Positions 22,861 to 34,560 of a stretch of DNA of 64,000 bases are shown piece by piece. The notes under the pieces are model-generated. The model worked only from the letters and a program-made list of their open reading frames with translations, searched no databases and had not been told where the DNA came from. Each line of letters opens with the position of its first letter. Position 1 is the stretch's first letter. A program made the translations under genes and the position numbers. The stretch lies in contig NC_132926.1 of assembly GCF_047675955.1 (NCBI RefSeq), forward strand, positions 15,939,326-16,003,325, read 5' to 3'. The stretch comes from Chlorocebus sabaeus. Lineage: Eukaryota; Chordata; Mammalia; Primates; Cercopithecidae.

Positions 22861-23410
22861 GGGGCGAGGTGGACAGTAAAATCACATTTGGTCAATAACT
22901 TAGGCTGTAAACATATTTTTAATCTTTTGGTTAAGGCTTTGCAAAATTATGTTAATACAAAAATCTGGCTTTGGTGAAATCTTGTAATTAACCAAAAGTC
23001 AATGCCAGTCATAAAAATATAATTTTTCTCTAATTCAATTGAAATACAGGGCAAGAAACTCATTCCGATAAAAATGAAAACAAAATTTTATGTCAGGCCA
23101 GCCTCCAAAAATTGAATGCCTGTGGCCTAAGCCTTCTAATAACTTGGGCTTTTTGAATTGGAAAAAAAAAAAACAAAAACAAAACACTTTCTCACCTCCT
23201 TTACTATTGAACTGAAGTAAACATGAAATTGTGTGATGGGACAGAAAGAGACTCCTCATTTGAAAGAGTGGTAGTAGTATTAAGGAGTAGTATTAAGAAA
23301 AATGTTTGTAAGAAAAGTCAAGTGTCTTTCATAAAAAGACAAGCCAAGTCATGCTATTGTTTCTATAATTATTCCATGGTTCTTCTAGGACAGACTGCAA
23401 TGATTGTTGT
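22861..23410. other. Unclassified segment
   Basis: An A-rich tract lies near 23161-23185. No gene or family is recognised. Confidence 0.4.
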
Positions 23411-23714
23411 GCTGGGCATTGTGGCTCATGTCTGCAATCCCAGAACTTTGGGAGAGAGGTGAGAGACTCTCTTGAGGCTGGCAGTTTGAGACCAGCCTGG
23501 GCAACACAGTGCAACCCTGTCTCTACAAAAAAATTTTAAAAAGTAGCTGGGCATGATGGCACTTGCCTGTAGTCCCAGTTACTAGGGAGGCTGAGGTGGG
23601 AGGATTGCTTCAGCCCAGGAATTTGAGGCTGTAGTGAGCTATGATTGTGCCAATGCACTACAGCACAAGCAACAGAGCAAGACCTTGTTTCTAAACAAAC
23701 AAACAAACAAAAAC
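23411..23714 (+). mobile_element. AluJ-like element, plus strand
   Basis: A full dimeric Alu starts GCTGGGCATTGTGGCTCATG and ends in an (AAAC)n tail (23697-23712). The TTTGAGACCAGCCTGGGCAA and GAGGATTGCTTCAGCCCAGG blocks are AluJ-like. Confidence 0.93.
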
Positions 23715-24079
23715 CCTGAAAAAAGAAATAACGAAATGCTTGTCGTTTTACCTGAAACACTGAAACATCAAAAACCAGTAAGAATATATCACTGCTCTTA
23801 TTTGTACAAGGCATAACAGAAACATTACATCCTACTATAAGGCAGATTAGATAATAGCTAGTTTATTTCTTCCAGAATGTAGTACAGCACGAAGATTATG
23901 CTGTACAAAGTATAAAATGACTTTAAGAATGGCAGAGCAAGCAGTTTTATGCACTCTCTTTCCAGGAAAAGAAGCCTAACTAGTGAAAACTATTAGAAAC
24001 AACAAATACCACCATATAAAGTCTGTGAAAATTAATTGTTTATAGGGCAAATGATAAAATATTTATTTAAGAAAATCTA
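23715..24079. other. Unique segment
   Basis: Nothing is recognised. Confidence 0.4.
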
Positions 24080-25238
24080 CCAAATCTTGCTAAGAAGAGC
24101 AAGTGTCTGTGGAATTTGAGTCAATTATCCCAACCTGATCCCAGCTCAGCCTCATGGAAGCCTTACCCAAGGTAGGTGTAGCCAAAAACCCAGGGTATCC
24201 TTTCCCCTTGGCTCCCAGTCTAGGACTATAAGTGCTCTGAGGGAGAACCAGGTCACCAGCATTTTTCGTCCTTCCCTGCTGTGTCTTTGTAGAATCTCCT
24301 TTTTTCAAGCAACAATGCTGAAAAGTCTGGGGCTCTCTCTATGACTCAGTGCCCATTTATATGGCATAAACTCTACTCCAAGAATGACTGATTGAGAATA
24401 CTGAGACACAGATCACCCCTATCACAGCTCATCTGCCAATTGAAGATTCTATATGATTGAATCTGCAGAAGATTCTGCAGATACGAAGATTCTCAGAAGC
24501 AAGCTGAGAAGACCAGTGGCTACCAGTCCACTCAGTGCCCTACTCCTGAAGCTGGGGTGTCATTCTTGGAGAAGAAGATCACTTTTCCTTTCCATCACTA
24601 TAGTACAGTGGTGCAGAAGGTTTGCCTAGGGGGACAGGGAAGCCATAATAAAAGCGTTGACACTCTCCCCAAGAAAAGTGATTTTTTTTGAAACAATACC
24701 TGGGAAGTTCAAACCAAAGGATACCCTTAAGAATAATGGAGCGATTCGTGGTAAGCAATTAAGAGGAAACTAATAGCTTCATGAGAGCAACAAGGTAGGT
24801 TATAAATGAACTAGAAATTTATGAGGGAGAACCAGAAAAAGAGTCAGCTAAGAAGGTTCTCCTGGAGTTGGAGCAAACCTCAAAGACTGACCTAAGGACT
24901 ACCCCTGCAAAAGGACTGCATTTCACTGGATCAGACACTGGAACAATTTATGCTCTGAGGCATTGTTGAAGACATTTGGCAATGAATGGAGGCTAATACC
25001 TGGGTATGATATCAACAAGAGCTGACAGCTTAATAGAGAAATCAGGGAAAGAGACAATCAAAGGTAGTTCTGCTAAACCCACTGTCATCCTAGAGAGATG
25101 TGTTCATGCCAAGGATTGACCCTCTAAGGAGTGACATCAGAAACTATACCCTTTTGCAGAAATAAACTTCACGAAAATGGTCCACCCAAGCCACTAAACA
25201 AATAAACAGGCAAATAACAACAAAAACAAGATTCTAAA
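24080..25238 (+). mobile_element. Probable L1M 5' region, plus strand
   Basis: The sequence leads without a visible break into L1M ORF1 at 25240 and has the drifting, moderately GC-rich texture of old L1M 5' regions (AGCTCAGCCTCATGGAAGCC, a CTCCCAGTCTAGGACTATAA block). I cannot align it to a named consensus by eye, so this rests mainly on position. Confidence 0.4.
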
Positions 25239-25699
25239 AGTGCCATTCGTTTCCAGAGTTTAGACAATGTGTTTTCTGAAATGTAAGGTTTTCAACAAAA
25301 ATATTGCACATGGACAGAAATAGGAAAGTGAGTCTCATCAATGGGATGAACAGATGACAGAAACTGCTAATGGTAAGTCTTGACTCATAACCAAAGAAAC
25401 ATAAACTAAAAACTAAAGGAAACCAGTATTAAAGAAGTAAAGAAAGGTATGATGACAATACCTTATTAAACAAAGAAAATCAATAAAGTTATAGAAATTC
25501 TAAAAAGAAACTAAATGGAATTTTTACAGTTTAAAAGTATAAAAACTGAAATGAATATATCACTACAGAGGCTCAAAGCTAGATTTGAGCTGGCAGAGAA
25601 GAGAATCAGTGAACTGGATAATATATAGACAGTAATTATGCAATCTGAAGAACAAAGAGAAAAAAAGAAGAAAAATGAGCTTTGTCTAGGAGAATTGTA
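25239..25699 (+). pseudogene. L1M/HAL1-type ORF1 remnant, first part
   Basis: The ORF1 coiled-coil region of old L1M/HAL1 elements is readable: AAAAGTATAAAAACTGAAAT, GAGGCTCAAAGCTAGATTTG, GAGAAGAGAATCAGTGAACT, then CAATCTGAAGAACAAAGAGA. Many stops and shifts are present and no continuous frame remains. The remnant breaks off where MER5A begins at ~25700. A segment colinear with its continuation reappears near 26870, which implies a later interruption of one element. Confidence 0.65.
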
Positions 25700-26206
25700 A
25701 GGCACTGTTCCCAAATTTGGCTGCACATTCATATCACCAGGGGAGTTTTGAAAAATCCTGAGGCCTAGCTTGCACTCTACATTAATTAACAGGTCTAGCA
25801 GTGGGAGCCTGACACCAGTATTTTTATTTTTATTTATTTTTTATTTTTATTTTTTGAGATGGAGTCTTGCTCTGTTGCCCAGGCTGGAGTGCAGTGGTGC
25901 AATCTCGACTCACTGCAACCTCTATCTCCCAGGTTCAAGCAATTCTCCCTGCCTCAGCCTCCCAGGTAGCTGACACTACAAGCAGCCACCACCACACTTG
26001 GCTAATTTTTGTATTTTAGTAGAGACTGGGTTTCACCATGTTGCCCAGGCTGGTCTCAAACTCTTGACCTCAGGTGATCCCCACCACCTTGGCCTCCCAA
26101 AGTGCTGAGATTACAGGCCTGAGCCACCACACCTGGCCCAGACACCAGTATGTTTTTTTAATTCCCAAAGTGGTTCCAATGTGCAGCAAAGTTTGGGGAT
26201 CATTAG
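25700..26206 (+). mobile_element. MER5A (hAT-Charlie), split by an Alu
   Basis: The left part starts GGCACTGTTCCCAAATTTGG and runs to CCTGACACCAGTAT. The right part resumes after the Alu with TAATTCCCAAAGTGGTTCCA and ends GTTTGGGGATCATTAG. Together they make a near-complete 189-bp MER5A-type element. Confidence 0.7.
25822..26140 (-). mobile_element. Alu inside MER5A, minus strand
   Basis: A reverse Alu with a long (TTTTA)n-like start ends GCCACCACACCTGGCCCA. A perfect 11-bp duplication, GACACCAGTAT, lies at 25811-25821 and 26141-26151, so the insertion point in MER5A is exact. Confidence 0.96.
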
Positions 26207-26459
26207 CATATACCAAAGCTAAGATACAGAGTTAAGTGGCTTTGTTTAAATATGTCATAATGGATCTTTAAATAAAGCAAGGCTTTCTTTACTCTTTCTC
26301 ATGTTATTAAAAGCAGACTTTGGGGGTTGTTTAACCTTATAACAAAGATGCCAAATAGAAATTTTTATTCTACAGAGATTCTCTATAAATAGTAGATAAT
26401 CTAGGTCCTTATTTTCTATTGTTCTTGCTCCACTATTAACATTTTGGTTTTTAATTTTA
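26207..26459. other. Unclassified segment between MER5A and the next Alu
   Basis: It is not recognisable as L1M, so the material separating the two L1M ORF1 pieces is more than MER5A plus Alus. Confidence 0.4.
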
Positions 26460-26759
26460 AGCAGAGCGCAGTGGCTCACACCTGTAATCCCAGCACTTTG
26501 GGAGACCAAGGCAGGCAGATCACCTGAGGCCAGGAGTTTGAGACCAGCCTGACGAACATGGTGAAACTCTGTCTCTACTAAAAATACAAAAATTAGCTGG
26601 GCATGGTGGCAGGCACCTGTAGTCTCAGCTACTCAGGTAGGCTGAGGCAGGAGACGCGCTTGAACCCAGGAGGCAGAGGTTGCAGTGAGCTGAGATGGCA
26701 CCATTGTACTCCAGAATGGGCAACAGAGCAAGACTCTCTCTCTCAAAAAAAAAAAAAAA
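26460..26759 (+). mobile_element. AluS-like element, plus strand
   Basis: A full-length Alu runs from GCAGAGCGCAGTGGCTCACA to an A14 tail. Flanks TTGGTTTTTAATTTT and TTTGTTTTTATTTTTT look like a decayed target duplication. Confidence 0.92.
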
Positions 26760-26859
26760 TTTGTTTTTATTTTTTAAAATCACATCAGCCACCTTCTGAG
26801 TATTACAAATCTGCCTCATGTTTTTTTATCTCCTGAACCTGTTATTCTGAGAACTCATA

Positions 26860-26987
26860 AGTAAAATTCAGTCAAGATTTTTAAAAAATCCACATAAGTT
26901 TAATAAGAGTACCAAGTGTAAGCAGAGGAGATAGAGATGGAGTGAAAAACAAAATGTTTGAAGGAATAATGATGAAAATCTTTGCAA
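26860..26987 (+). pseudogene. L1M ORF1 remnant, middle part
   Basis: ATAAGAGTACCAAGTGTAAG, a GAGGAGATAGAGATGG block and AATGTTTGAAGGAATAATGA match the ORF1 stretch following the piece at 25239-25699. It is cut at GAAAATCTTTGCAA by the L1PA insertion and resumes at 33427. Confidence 0.65.
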
Positions 26988-28321
26988 GGTAGGCCAAATA
27001 GGAACAGATCCGGTCTGCAGCCCCCAGTGAGATCAACACAGAAGGCGGGTGATTTCTGCACTTCCAACTGAGGTATCCGGCCGGTCTCACTGGGACTGGT
27101 TAGACAGTGGGCGCAGCCCACGGAGGGCAACCTGAATCAGGGTGGGGCACCGCCTCACCTGGGAAGCGCAAGGGGTTGGGGAACTTCCTCCCCTGGCCAA
27201 GGGAAGCTGTGAGGGACTCTGCCATGAGGGATGGAGCTATCCGGCGCAGATACTAAACTTTTCCCATGGTCTTTGCAATCTGCAGACCAGGAGATTCCCT
27301 CAGGTGTAGGCACCTGAAGGTACACCAAGGCCCTGAGTTTCAAGCACAAAACTAGGCAGCCCTTTGGGCAGACACCAAGCTAGGTGCAGGAGTTTTTTTT
27401 TTCATACCCCAGTGGCACCTGGAACACCAGTGAGACAGAACCGTTCACTCCCCTGGAAAGGGGGCTGAAGCCAGGGAGCCAAATGGTCTAGCTCAGTGAA
27501 TCCCACCTCCATGGAGCCCAGCAAGCTAAAATTCACTGGCTTGAAATTTTGGCTGCCAGGACAGCAGTCTGAAGTCGACCTGGGACACGTGAGCTTGGTG
27601 GGGGGAGGGGCATCCCCCATTACTGAGGCTTGAGTAGGTGGTTTTCCTCTCACAGTGTAAACAAAGCTGCTGGAGAGTTCCAACTGGGCGGAGCCCACCA
27701 AAGCTCCACAGAGCAGCTGTAGCCAGACTGCCTCTCTAGATTCCTCCTCTCTGGGCAGGGCATCTCTGAAAGAAAGGCAGCAGCCCCAGTCAGGGGCTTA
27801 TAGATAAAACTCCCATCTCCCTAGGACAGAGCACCTGGGGCAAGGGGCAGCTGTGGGCGCAGCTTCAGCAGACTTAATGTTCCTGCCTTCTGGCTCTGAA
27901 GAGAGTAGTGGATCTCCCAGCACAGTGCTCAAGCTCTGTTAAGGGACAGATTGCCTCCTCAAGTGGGTCCCTGACCCCTGAGCCTCCTGACTGGGAGACA
28001 CCTCCTAGCAGGGGTTGACAGACACCTCATACAGGAGAGCTCCAGCTGGCATCCAGTAGGTGCCCCTCTGGGATGTAGCTTCCAGAGGAAGGAAGAAGCA
28101 GCAATCTTTGCTGTTCTGCAGCCTCTGCTGGTGATACCCAGGCAAACAGAGTCGGGAGTGGACCTCCAGCAAACTCCAGCAGACCTGCAGCAGAGGGGCT
28201 TGACTGTTAGAAAGAAAACTAACAAACAGAAAGGAATAGCATCAACATCAACAAAAAGGATGTCCACACCAAAACACCATCCGAAGATCACCAACAGCAA
28301 AGACCAAAGGTAGATAAATCC
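26988..28321 (+). promoter_or_regulatory. L1PA 5' UTR (decayed internal promoter)
   Basis: In an active element this GC-rich region holds the internal RNA polymerase II promoter and an antisense promoter. Here blocks such as GAAGGCGGGTGATTTCTGCA, GCAAGGGGTTGGGGAA, GAGGGGCATCCCCCATTA and ACAAAGCTGCTGGAGAGTTC are recognisable over ~1.3 kb. The YY1-binding start is lost, so correct initiation at position +1 is unlikely. Confidence 0.8.
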
Positions 28322-29345
28322 ATGAAGATGAGGAAAAAGCAGCACAAAAAGGCTGAAAATTCCAAAAACCAGAATGCTGCTTCTCCTCCAAAGGATCATA
28401 ACTCCTTACCAGCAAGGAAACAAAACTGGACAGAGAATGAGTTTGACAAATTGACAGAAGTAGGCTTCAGAAGGTGGGTAATAACAAACTCCTCCAAGCT
28501 AAAGGAGCATGTATAACCCAATGCAAGAAGTTAAGAACCTTGAAAACAGGTTAGAGGAATTGCTAACTAGAGTAACCAGTTTAGAGATGAACATAAATGA
28601 CCTGATGGAGCTGAAAAACATGGCACGAGAACTTTGTGAAGCATATAGAAGTATCAATAGCCTAATTGATCAAGCAGAAGAAAGAATATCAGAGATTGAA
28701 GATCAACTTAATGAAATAAAGCATGAAGACAAGATTAGAGAAAGAATAATGAAAAGGAACAAACGAAGCCTCCAAGAAACATAGGACTATGTGAAAAGAC
28801 CAAACCTATGTTTGAATTGGTATACCTGAAAGTGATGGGGAGAATGGAAACAAGTTGGAAAACACTCTTCAGGATATTATCCAGAAGAACTTCCCCAACC
28901 TAGAAAGACAGGCCAACATTCAAATTCAGGAAGTACAGAGAACACCATAAAGATACTCCTCGAGAATAGCAACCCCCAAGCCACATAATTGTCAGAATCA
29001 CCAAGCTTAAAATTAAGAGAAAATGTTTATGGCAGCCAGAGAGAAAGGCTGGGTTACCTGCAAAGGGAAGCCCATCAGACTAACAGCATATCTCTCTGCA
29101 GAAACCCAACAAACTAGAAGATAGTGGGGCCAATATTTGACACTCTTAAAGAATTTTCAACCCAGAATTTCATATTCAGACAAACTAAACTTCATAAGTG
29201 AAGGAGAAATAAAATCCTTGACAGACAAGCAAATACTGATACATTTTGTCACCACCAGGCCTGCCTAACAAGAGCTCCTGAAAGAAGCACTAAATTTGGA
29301 AAGGAAAAACCAGTAGTAGCCACTGAAAAAACATACCAAATTGTA
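28322..29345 (+). pseudogene. LINE-1 ORF1 pseudogene
   Basis: In intact elements ORF1p is an RNA-binding chaperone that trimerises through an N-terminal coiled coil. The likely start is the ATG at 28322. The basic N-terminus is open to 28516 only. The coiled-coil part then continues in a different frame (28509-28784), so there is a frameshift near 28510, and a stop follows at ~28782. The RRM and C-terminal domains (28800-29345) are recognisable only as broken pieces, for example TATACCTGAAAGTGATGGGG. The natural stop corresponds to the TAA at 29343-29345. Confidence 0.9.
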
Positions 29346-29409
29346 AAGACCATCAACACTATAAAGAAACTTCATCAACTAACAGGCAAAATAACCAGCT
29401 AGCATCATA

Positions 29410-32400
29410 ATGACAAGATCAAATTCAAATATAACAATATTAACCTTAAATGTAAATTGGCTAAATGTCCCAATTAAAATATACAGATTGGCAAATTGGA
29501 TAAAAGGTCAAGACCCATTGGTGTGCTGTATTCAAGAGACCCATCTCGTGTGCAAAGACACACATAGGCTCAAAATAAAGGAATGGAGGAATATTTACCA
29601 AGCAAAAGGAAAGCAAAAGAAAGCAGGAGTTGCAGTCCAAGCCTCTGATAAAATAGACTTTAAACCAACGTAGGTCAAAAGAGACAAAGAAGGGCATTAC
29701 ATAATAGTAAAGGGATCAATGCAACAAGAAGAGCTAACTATCCTAAATATATATTCACCCAATACAGGAGTACCCAGATTCATAAAGCAAGTTTTTAGAG
29801 ACCTACACAGAGACTTAGACTCCCACACAATAACGGGAGACTTTAACACCCCATTGTCAATATTAGACAGATCAATGAGACAGAAAATTAACAAGGATAT
29901 TCAGGAATTGAACCCAATTCTGGGCCAAGTGGACCTAATAGACATCTACAGAACTCTCCACTCCAGATCAACAGAATATACATTCTTCTCAGCAGCATAT
30001 CACACTTATTCTAAAATTGGTCACATAATTGGAAGTAAAACACTTCTCAGCAAATGTAAAATAACAGAAATCATAACAGTCTCTCAGACCCCAGTGCAAT
30101 CACATTAGAACTCAGGATAAAGAAACTCACTCTAAACCACAAAACTACATGCAAACTAAACAACCTACTCCTAAATGATTACTGGGTAAATAACAAAATG
30201 AAGGCATAAATAAAGATGTTCTTTGAAACCAATGAGAACAAAGACACAACATACCAGAATCTCTGGGACACAGCTAAAGCAGTGTTTAGAGGGAAATTTA
30301 TAGCACTAAATGCCCACAGGAGAAAGCAGGAAAGATCTAAAATTGATACCCTAACTTCCCAATAAAAAGAAGTAGAGAAGCAAGAGCAAACAAATTCAAA
30401 AGCTAGCAGAAGACAAGAAATAACTAAGATGGGAGCAGAACTGAAGGAAATAGAGACATGAAAAACTGTTCAAAAAATCAATGAATCCAGGAGCTGGATT
30501 TTTGAAAAGATTAACAAAATAGCTAGACTGGTAGCCAGACTAATAAAGAAGAAAAAGAGAAGAATCAAATAGAAACCATAGAAAATGATAAAGGGGATAT
30601 CACCACTGATCCCACAGAAATACAAACTACAATCAAAGAATACTATAAACACCTCTATGCAAATAAACTAGAAAATCTAGAACGAATGGCTAAATTCCTG
30701 GACTCATACACTCTCCCAAGACTAAACTAGGAAGAAGTCGAATCCCTGAATAGAACAATAATAAGCTCTGAAATTGAGGCAGTAATTAATAGCCTACCAA
30801 CCAAAAAAAGCCCAGGACCAGACAGATTCACAGCTGAATTCTATCAGAGGTACAAAGACGAGCTGGTACCATTCCTTCTGAAACTATTCCAAACAATGGA
30901 AAAAGAGGCACTCCTCCCTAACTCATTTTATGAGGCCAGCATCATCCTGATACCAAAACCTGCCAGAGATATAATAAAAAAAGAGAATTTCAGGCCAATA
31001 TCCCTGATGAATATTGATGTGAAAATCTTCAATAAAATACTGGCAAACTGAATCCAGCAGCACCTCAAAAAGCTGATCCACCACGTTCAAGTTGACTTCA
31101 TCCCTGGCATGAAAGACTGGTTCAATATATGCAAATCAATAAATGTAATCCATCACACAAAAAGAATAAATGACCAAAACCATATGATTATCTCAATAGA
31201 TACAGAAAAGGCCTTCAATAAAATTCAACACCTCTTCACACCAACAACTCTCAATAAAGTAGATATTGATGGAACATATCTCAAAATAATAAGAGCTATT
31301 TATCAAAAACCTACAGCCAATATTATATTGAATGGGCAAAACCTGGAAGCATTCCCTTTGAAAACCAGCACAAAACAAGGATGCCCTGTGTCACCACTCC
31401 TATTCAAAATAGTATTGGAAGTTCTGGCCAGGGCAATCAGGCAAGAGAAAGAAATAAAGGGTATTCAAATAGAAAGCGAGGAAGTCAAATCTCTCTGTTT
31501 GCAGATGACATGATTGTATATTTAGAAAACTCCATCGTCTCAGCCCAAAATCTACTTAAACTTTTAAGCAAAATCTCAGGACACAAAATCAATGTGGAAA
31601 AATCATAAGCATTCCTATACACCAATAATAGACAAACAGACAGCCACATCATGAGTGAAGTCCCATTCACAAATGCTACAAAGAGAATAAAATGCCTAGG
31701 AATACAACTTACAAGGGATGTGAAGGACCTCTTCAAGGAGAATTACAAACCATTGCTCAAGGAAATAAGAGAGGACACAAACAAATGGAAAATCATTCTG
31801 TGCCCATGGATAGGAAGAATCAGTATCGTGAAAATGGCCATACTGCCCTGAGTAATTTATATATTCAATGTTATCCCCATCAAGTTACCTTTGACTTTCT
31901 TCATAGAATTAGAAAAAACTACTTTAAATTTCATATGGAACCAAAAAAGAACCCACATTCCCAAGACAATCCTAAGCCAAAAGAACAAAGTTGGAGGCAT
32001 CAAAGCTACCGGACTTCAAACTATACTAAAAGGCTACAATTACCAAAAAAGTATGGTACTTGTGCTAAAACAGATACATAGACCAATGGAACAGAACAGA
32101 GGCCTCAGAAATAACACCACACATCTACAACCATCTGATCTTTTACAAACCTGACAAAAGCAATAGGGGAAGGATTCCCTATTTAATAAAGAGTGTTGGG
32201 AAAACTGGGTAACCATATGCATAAAACTGAAACTGGACCCCTTCCTTACACCATATACAAAAATGAACTCAAAATGGTTTAAAGACTTAAACGTAAGACC
32301 TAAAACCATTGAAACCCTAGAAGAAAACGTAGGCAATACAATTCAAGACATAGGCATTGGCAAAGACTTCATGACTGAAACACCAAAAACAATGGCAACA

Positions 32401-33209
32401 AAAACCAAAATAGACAAATGGTATCTAATCAAACTAAAGAGCTTCTGAAAAGTAAAAGAAACTATTATCAGAGTGAACAGGCAACCTACAGAATGGGAGA
32501 AAATTTTTGCAATTTATCCTTCTGACAAAGGGCTAATATCCAGAATCTACAAGGGACTCAAACAAATTTACAAGAAAAAAACAACCCTATCAAAAAGTGG
32601 GAGAAAGGTATGAACAGACACTTCTCAAAAGAAGACATTTATATGGCCAAAAAACAGATGAAAAAAGGCTTACATTGGTCATTAGAGAAATGCAAATCAA
32701 AACCACAATGAGATATCATCTCATGGCAGTTAGAAAGGCGATCATTAAAAAATCAGGAAACAACAGATGCTGGAGAGGATGTGAAGAAATAGGAACACTT
32801 TTACACTGTTGGTGGGAGTGTAAATTAGTTCAACCATTGTGGAAGACAGTGTGGTGATTCCTTAAGGATCTAGAACCAGAAATACCATTTGACTCAGCAA
32901 TCCTACTACTGGGTATGTACCCCCAAAGGATTATAAATCATTTTACTATAAAGACACATGCACACATATGTTTATTACAGCACAGTTCACAATAGCAAAG
33001 ACTTGGAACCAACTCAAATGCCCATCAATGATAGACTGGATAAAGAAAATGTGGCACATATACACCACGGAATACTATGCAGCCATAAAAAAGGATGAGT
33101 CATGTCCTTTGCAGGGACATGGATGAAGCTGGAAACCATCATTCTCAGCAAGCCAACACAGGAGCAGAAAACCAAACACCTCATGTTCTCACTCATAAGT
33201 GGGAGTTGA
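29410..33209 (+). pseudogene. LINE-1 ORF2 pseudogene (endonuclease/reverse transcriptase)
   Basis: Spans the whole ORF2 (~3.8 kb; family usual ~3.83 kb) from ATG 29410 to the TGA at 33207-33209. Endonuclease: IQETH (catalytic Glu) and GDFNTPLS (Asp/Asn) are present. The usual Asp of the K-I-D-H-I motif is Gly (codon 30019-30021). The usual His of the S-D-H-S motif is Pro (codon 30090-30092) and lies in a shifted frame. A stop occurs at 29671-29673. RT: the catalytic FADDMIVYL is intact (~31500-31526), but frameshifts lie on both sides (31109-31513 and 31381-31608 are different frames). The C-terminal region, with the cysteine-containing segment near 32780-32850, is also shifted. Inactive. Confidence 0.93.
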
Positions 33210-33426
33210 ACAATGAGAACACATGACACAGGGAGGGAAACATCACACACACAGGCCTGTCGGCGGGGGTGGGGGATGAGGGGAGGGAGAGCATTAGGAC
33301 AAATAGCTAATGTAGCTAATGGCTTGATGGGTGCAGCAAACCACCATGGCACATGTATGTCTATGTAACAAACCTGCATGCTCTGCACATGTATCTCAGA
33401 ACTTAAAATATATATATATATAAAAA
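33210..33426 (+). other. L1PA 3' UTR and tail
   Basis: It contains the conserved G-rich tract (33265-33287) and the terminal AACCTGCATGCTCTGCACAT region, followed by a degraded (TA)n tail in place of a pure poly(A). Confidence 0.85.
33265..33287 (+). other. G-quadruplex motif in L1 3' UTR
   Basis: Four G runs (G5-T-G5-ATGA-G4-A-G3) satisfy the canonical G3+N1-7 pattern. A G-rich quadruplex-forming tract in the L1 3' UTR is an established feature of primate L1PA. Here it survives although the ORFs are dead. Confidence 0.85.
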
Positions 33427-34560
33427 ACTTGACAAATTTGATTTAAAAAACAATTATCCACATATCCACAAAGCCCCAAAATTTTGAAATAGGGTAAGTT
33501 CAAAAAGATCTACACACAGACACATCAGAGTAAAAAGGTTATAAGCCAGAGACAAAGAGAAGATATTAAATCTGCAAGAGAAAAGCGATTCATATTCAAG
33601 AAAATTTTAATAAGATTAACAGTGGACTTCTCATCAGAGACAATGAAGTCCAAAGGTAGTTGGATGACACATTCACAGTGCTGAAAGAGAAACACTGTCA
33701 AACAATAGTGTTAAAAGTACGGCAGGAGAAGTATCTTTCAAAAATGAAAGGGAAATAATAAAGACCCTCTTAGACGAATGAGAAGTAGGAGAATTTGTTG
33801 ATAGCAGGCCTGACTTACAAAAAATACTAAAATAATTTCTTTAGACTGAAAGCAAGTGAACCCAGGCAGTAATTCAAATCCACATGAAGAAATGAAGCAT
33901 GCTTGTAAAAGTAATTATGTACTTACAAAATGATAGTTTAAGTTCATGTTTGTTCTCCCTGATTTTCTCAACTGATTTATAAAGCAATTATATAAAAATT
34001 ATGTGTATAATTGTATTGTTAGATTTTAACATACAGATAGGTGATACTTTTGACAGTAGCAGAAGACAAGCAGGAGCAAAGTTGTATTGAAGCAAGGAAG
34101 TGACACCAGATGAGAACTTTAATCCACCAAAATAAATTGCGGAAAGTAGATATTGTAAATGACCAAGTGAACATAACAAATTGTGTAAATATATAATTAT
34201 TCTCTTTTATTCTTTCAGAATCTATGAGACATATATAGTTATAACAATGTACTATTGCTGTGGTAACAATATATAGATGCAATATGTATATAATAATAGC
34301 AAAAAATGAAGAAGAAATAGAGTTATATAGGAGTAACATTTCTATATCTCACTAGAATTAGCTTTGTATAAATCTAACCTGCATTCTCATAAGTTAAGAT
34401 GTAGCTAAGTAGATGCTGTCCTGTCCTCAAGAAAAATACTTTACATCACAGATAAAAATAGATTGAAAAAAATTGGTTGACAGGAAAATAACGAAAAAAA
34501 TATATTATGCAAATAGTTATAACATGAATGCTACAGTGGCTAGTGTACTATCAGTCAAAA
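33427..34560 (+). pseudogene. L1M ORF1 C-terminal remnant and inter-ORF region
   Basis: The host L1M resumes directly after the L1PA: ACAAATTTGATTTAAAAAAC, TCCACAAAGCCCCAAAATTT, AGAGAAAAGCGATTCATATT, CAGTGGACTTCTCATCAGAG, TCCTTTCAAAAATGAAAGGG-like blocks, and TTTGTTGATAGCAGGCCTGA. These follow the L1M ORF1 carboxyl region in order, then the AT-rich spacer before ORF2. Decayed and non-coding. Confidence 0.75.

Larger units (their letters stand above)
26988..33426 (+). mobile_element. Near full-length but dead L1PA-type LINE-1
   Basis: About 6.44 kb from the 5' UTR start (GGCCAAATAGGAACAG) to an AT-rich tail (ACTTAAAATATATATATA). The 3' end GGGTGCAGCAAACCACCATG, then TGTAACAAACCTGCATG, is typical of older L1PA subfamilies. 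The first ~15 bases of the consensus, including the CAAGATGG YY1 site, are absent or altered. The element lies within L1M ORF1, which resumes after it. Flanks GAAAATCTTTGCAA and AAAAACTTGACAA look like a decayed target duplication. Both ORFs carry stops and frameshifts. Confidence 0.93.

Noticed and set aside
27959..28399. 146-codon minus-strand open frame
   Set aside because: It is antisense to the L1PA 5' UTR and ORF1 start. GC-rich L1 5' UTR often leaves antisense frames open. I do not claim it as the primate antisense L1 ORF0-type frame because its position near ORF1, rather than the UTR start, does not fit.
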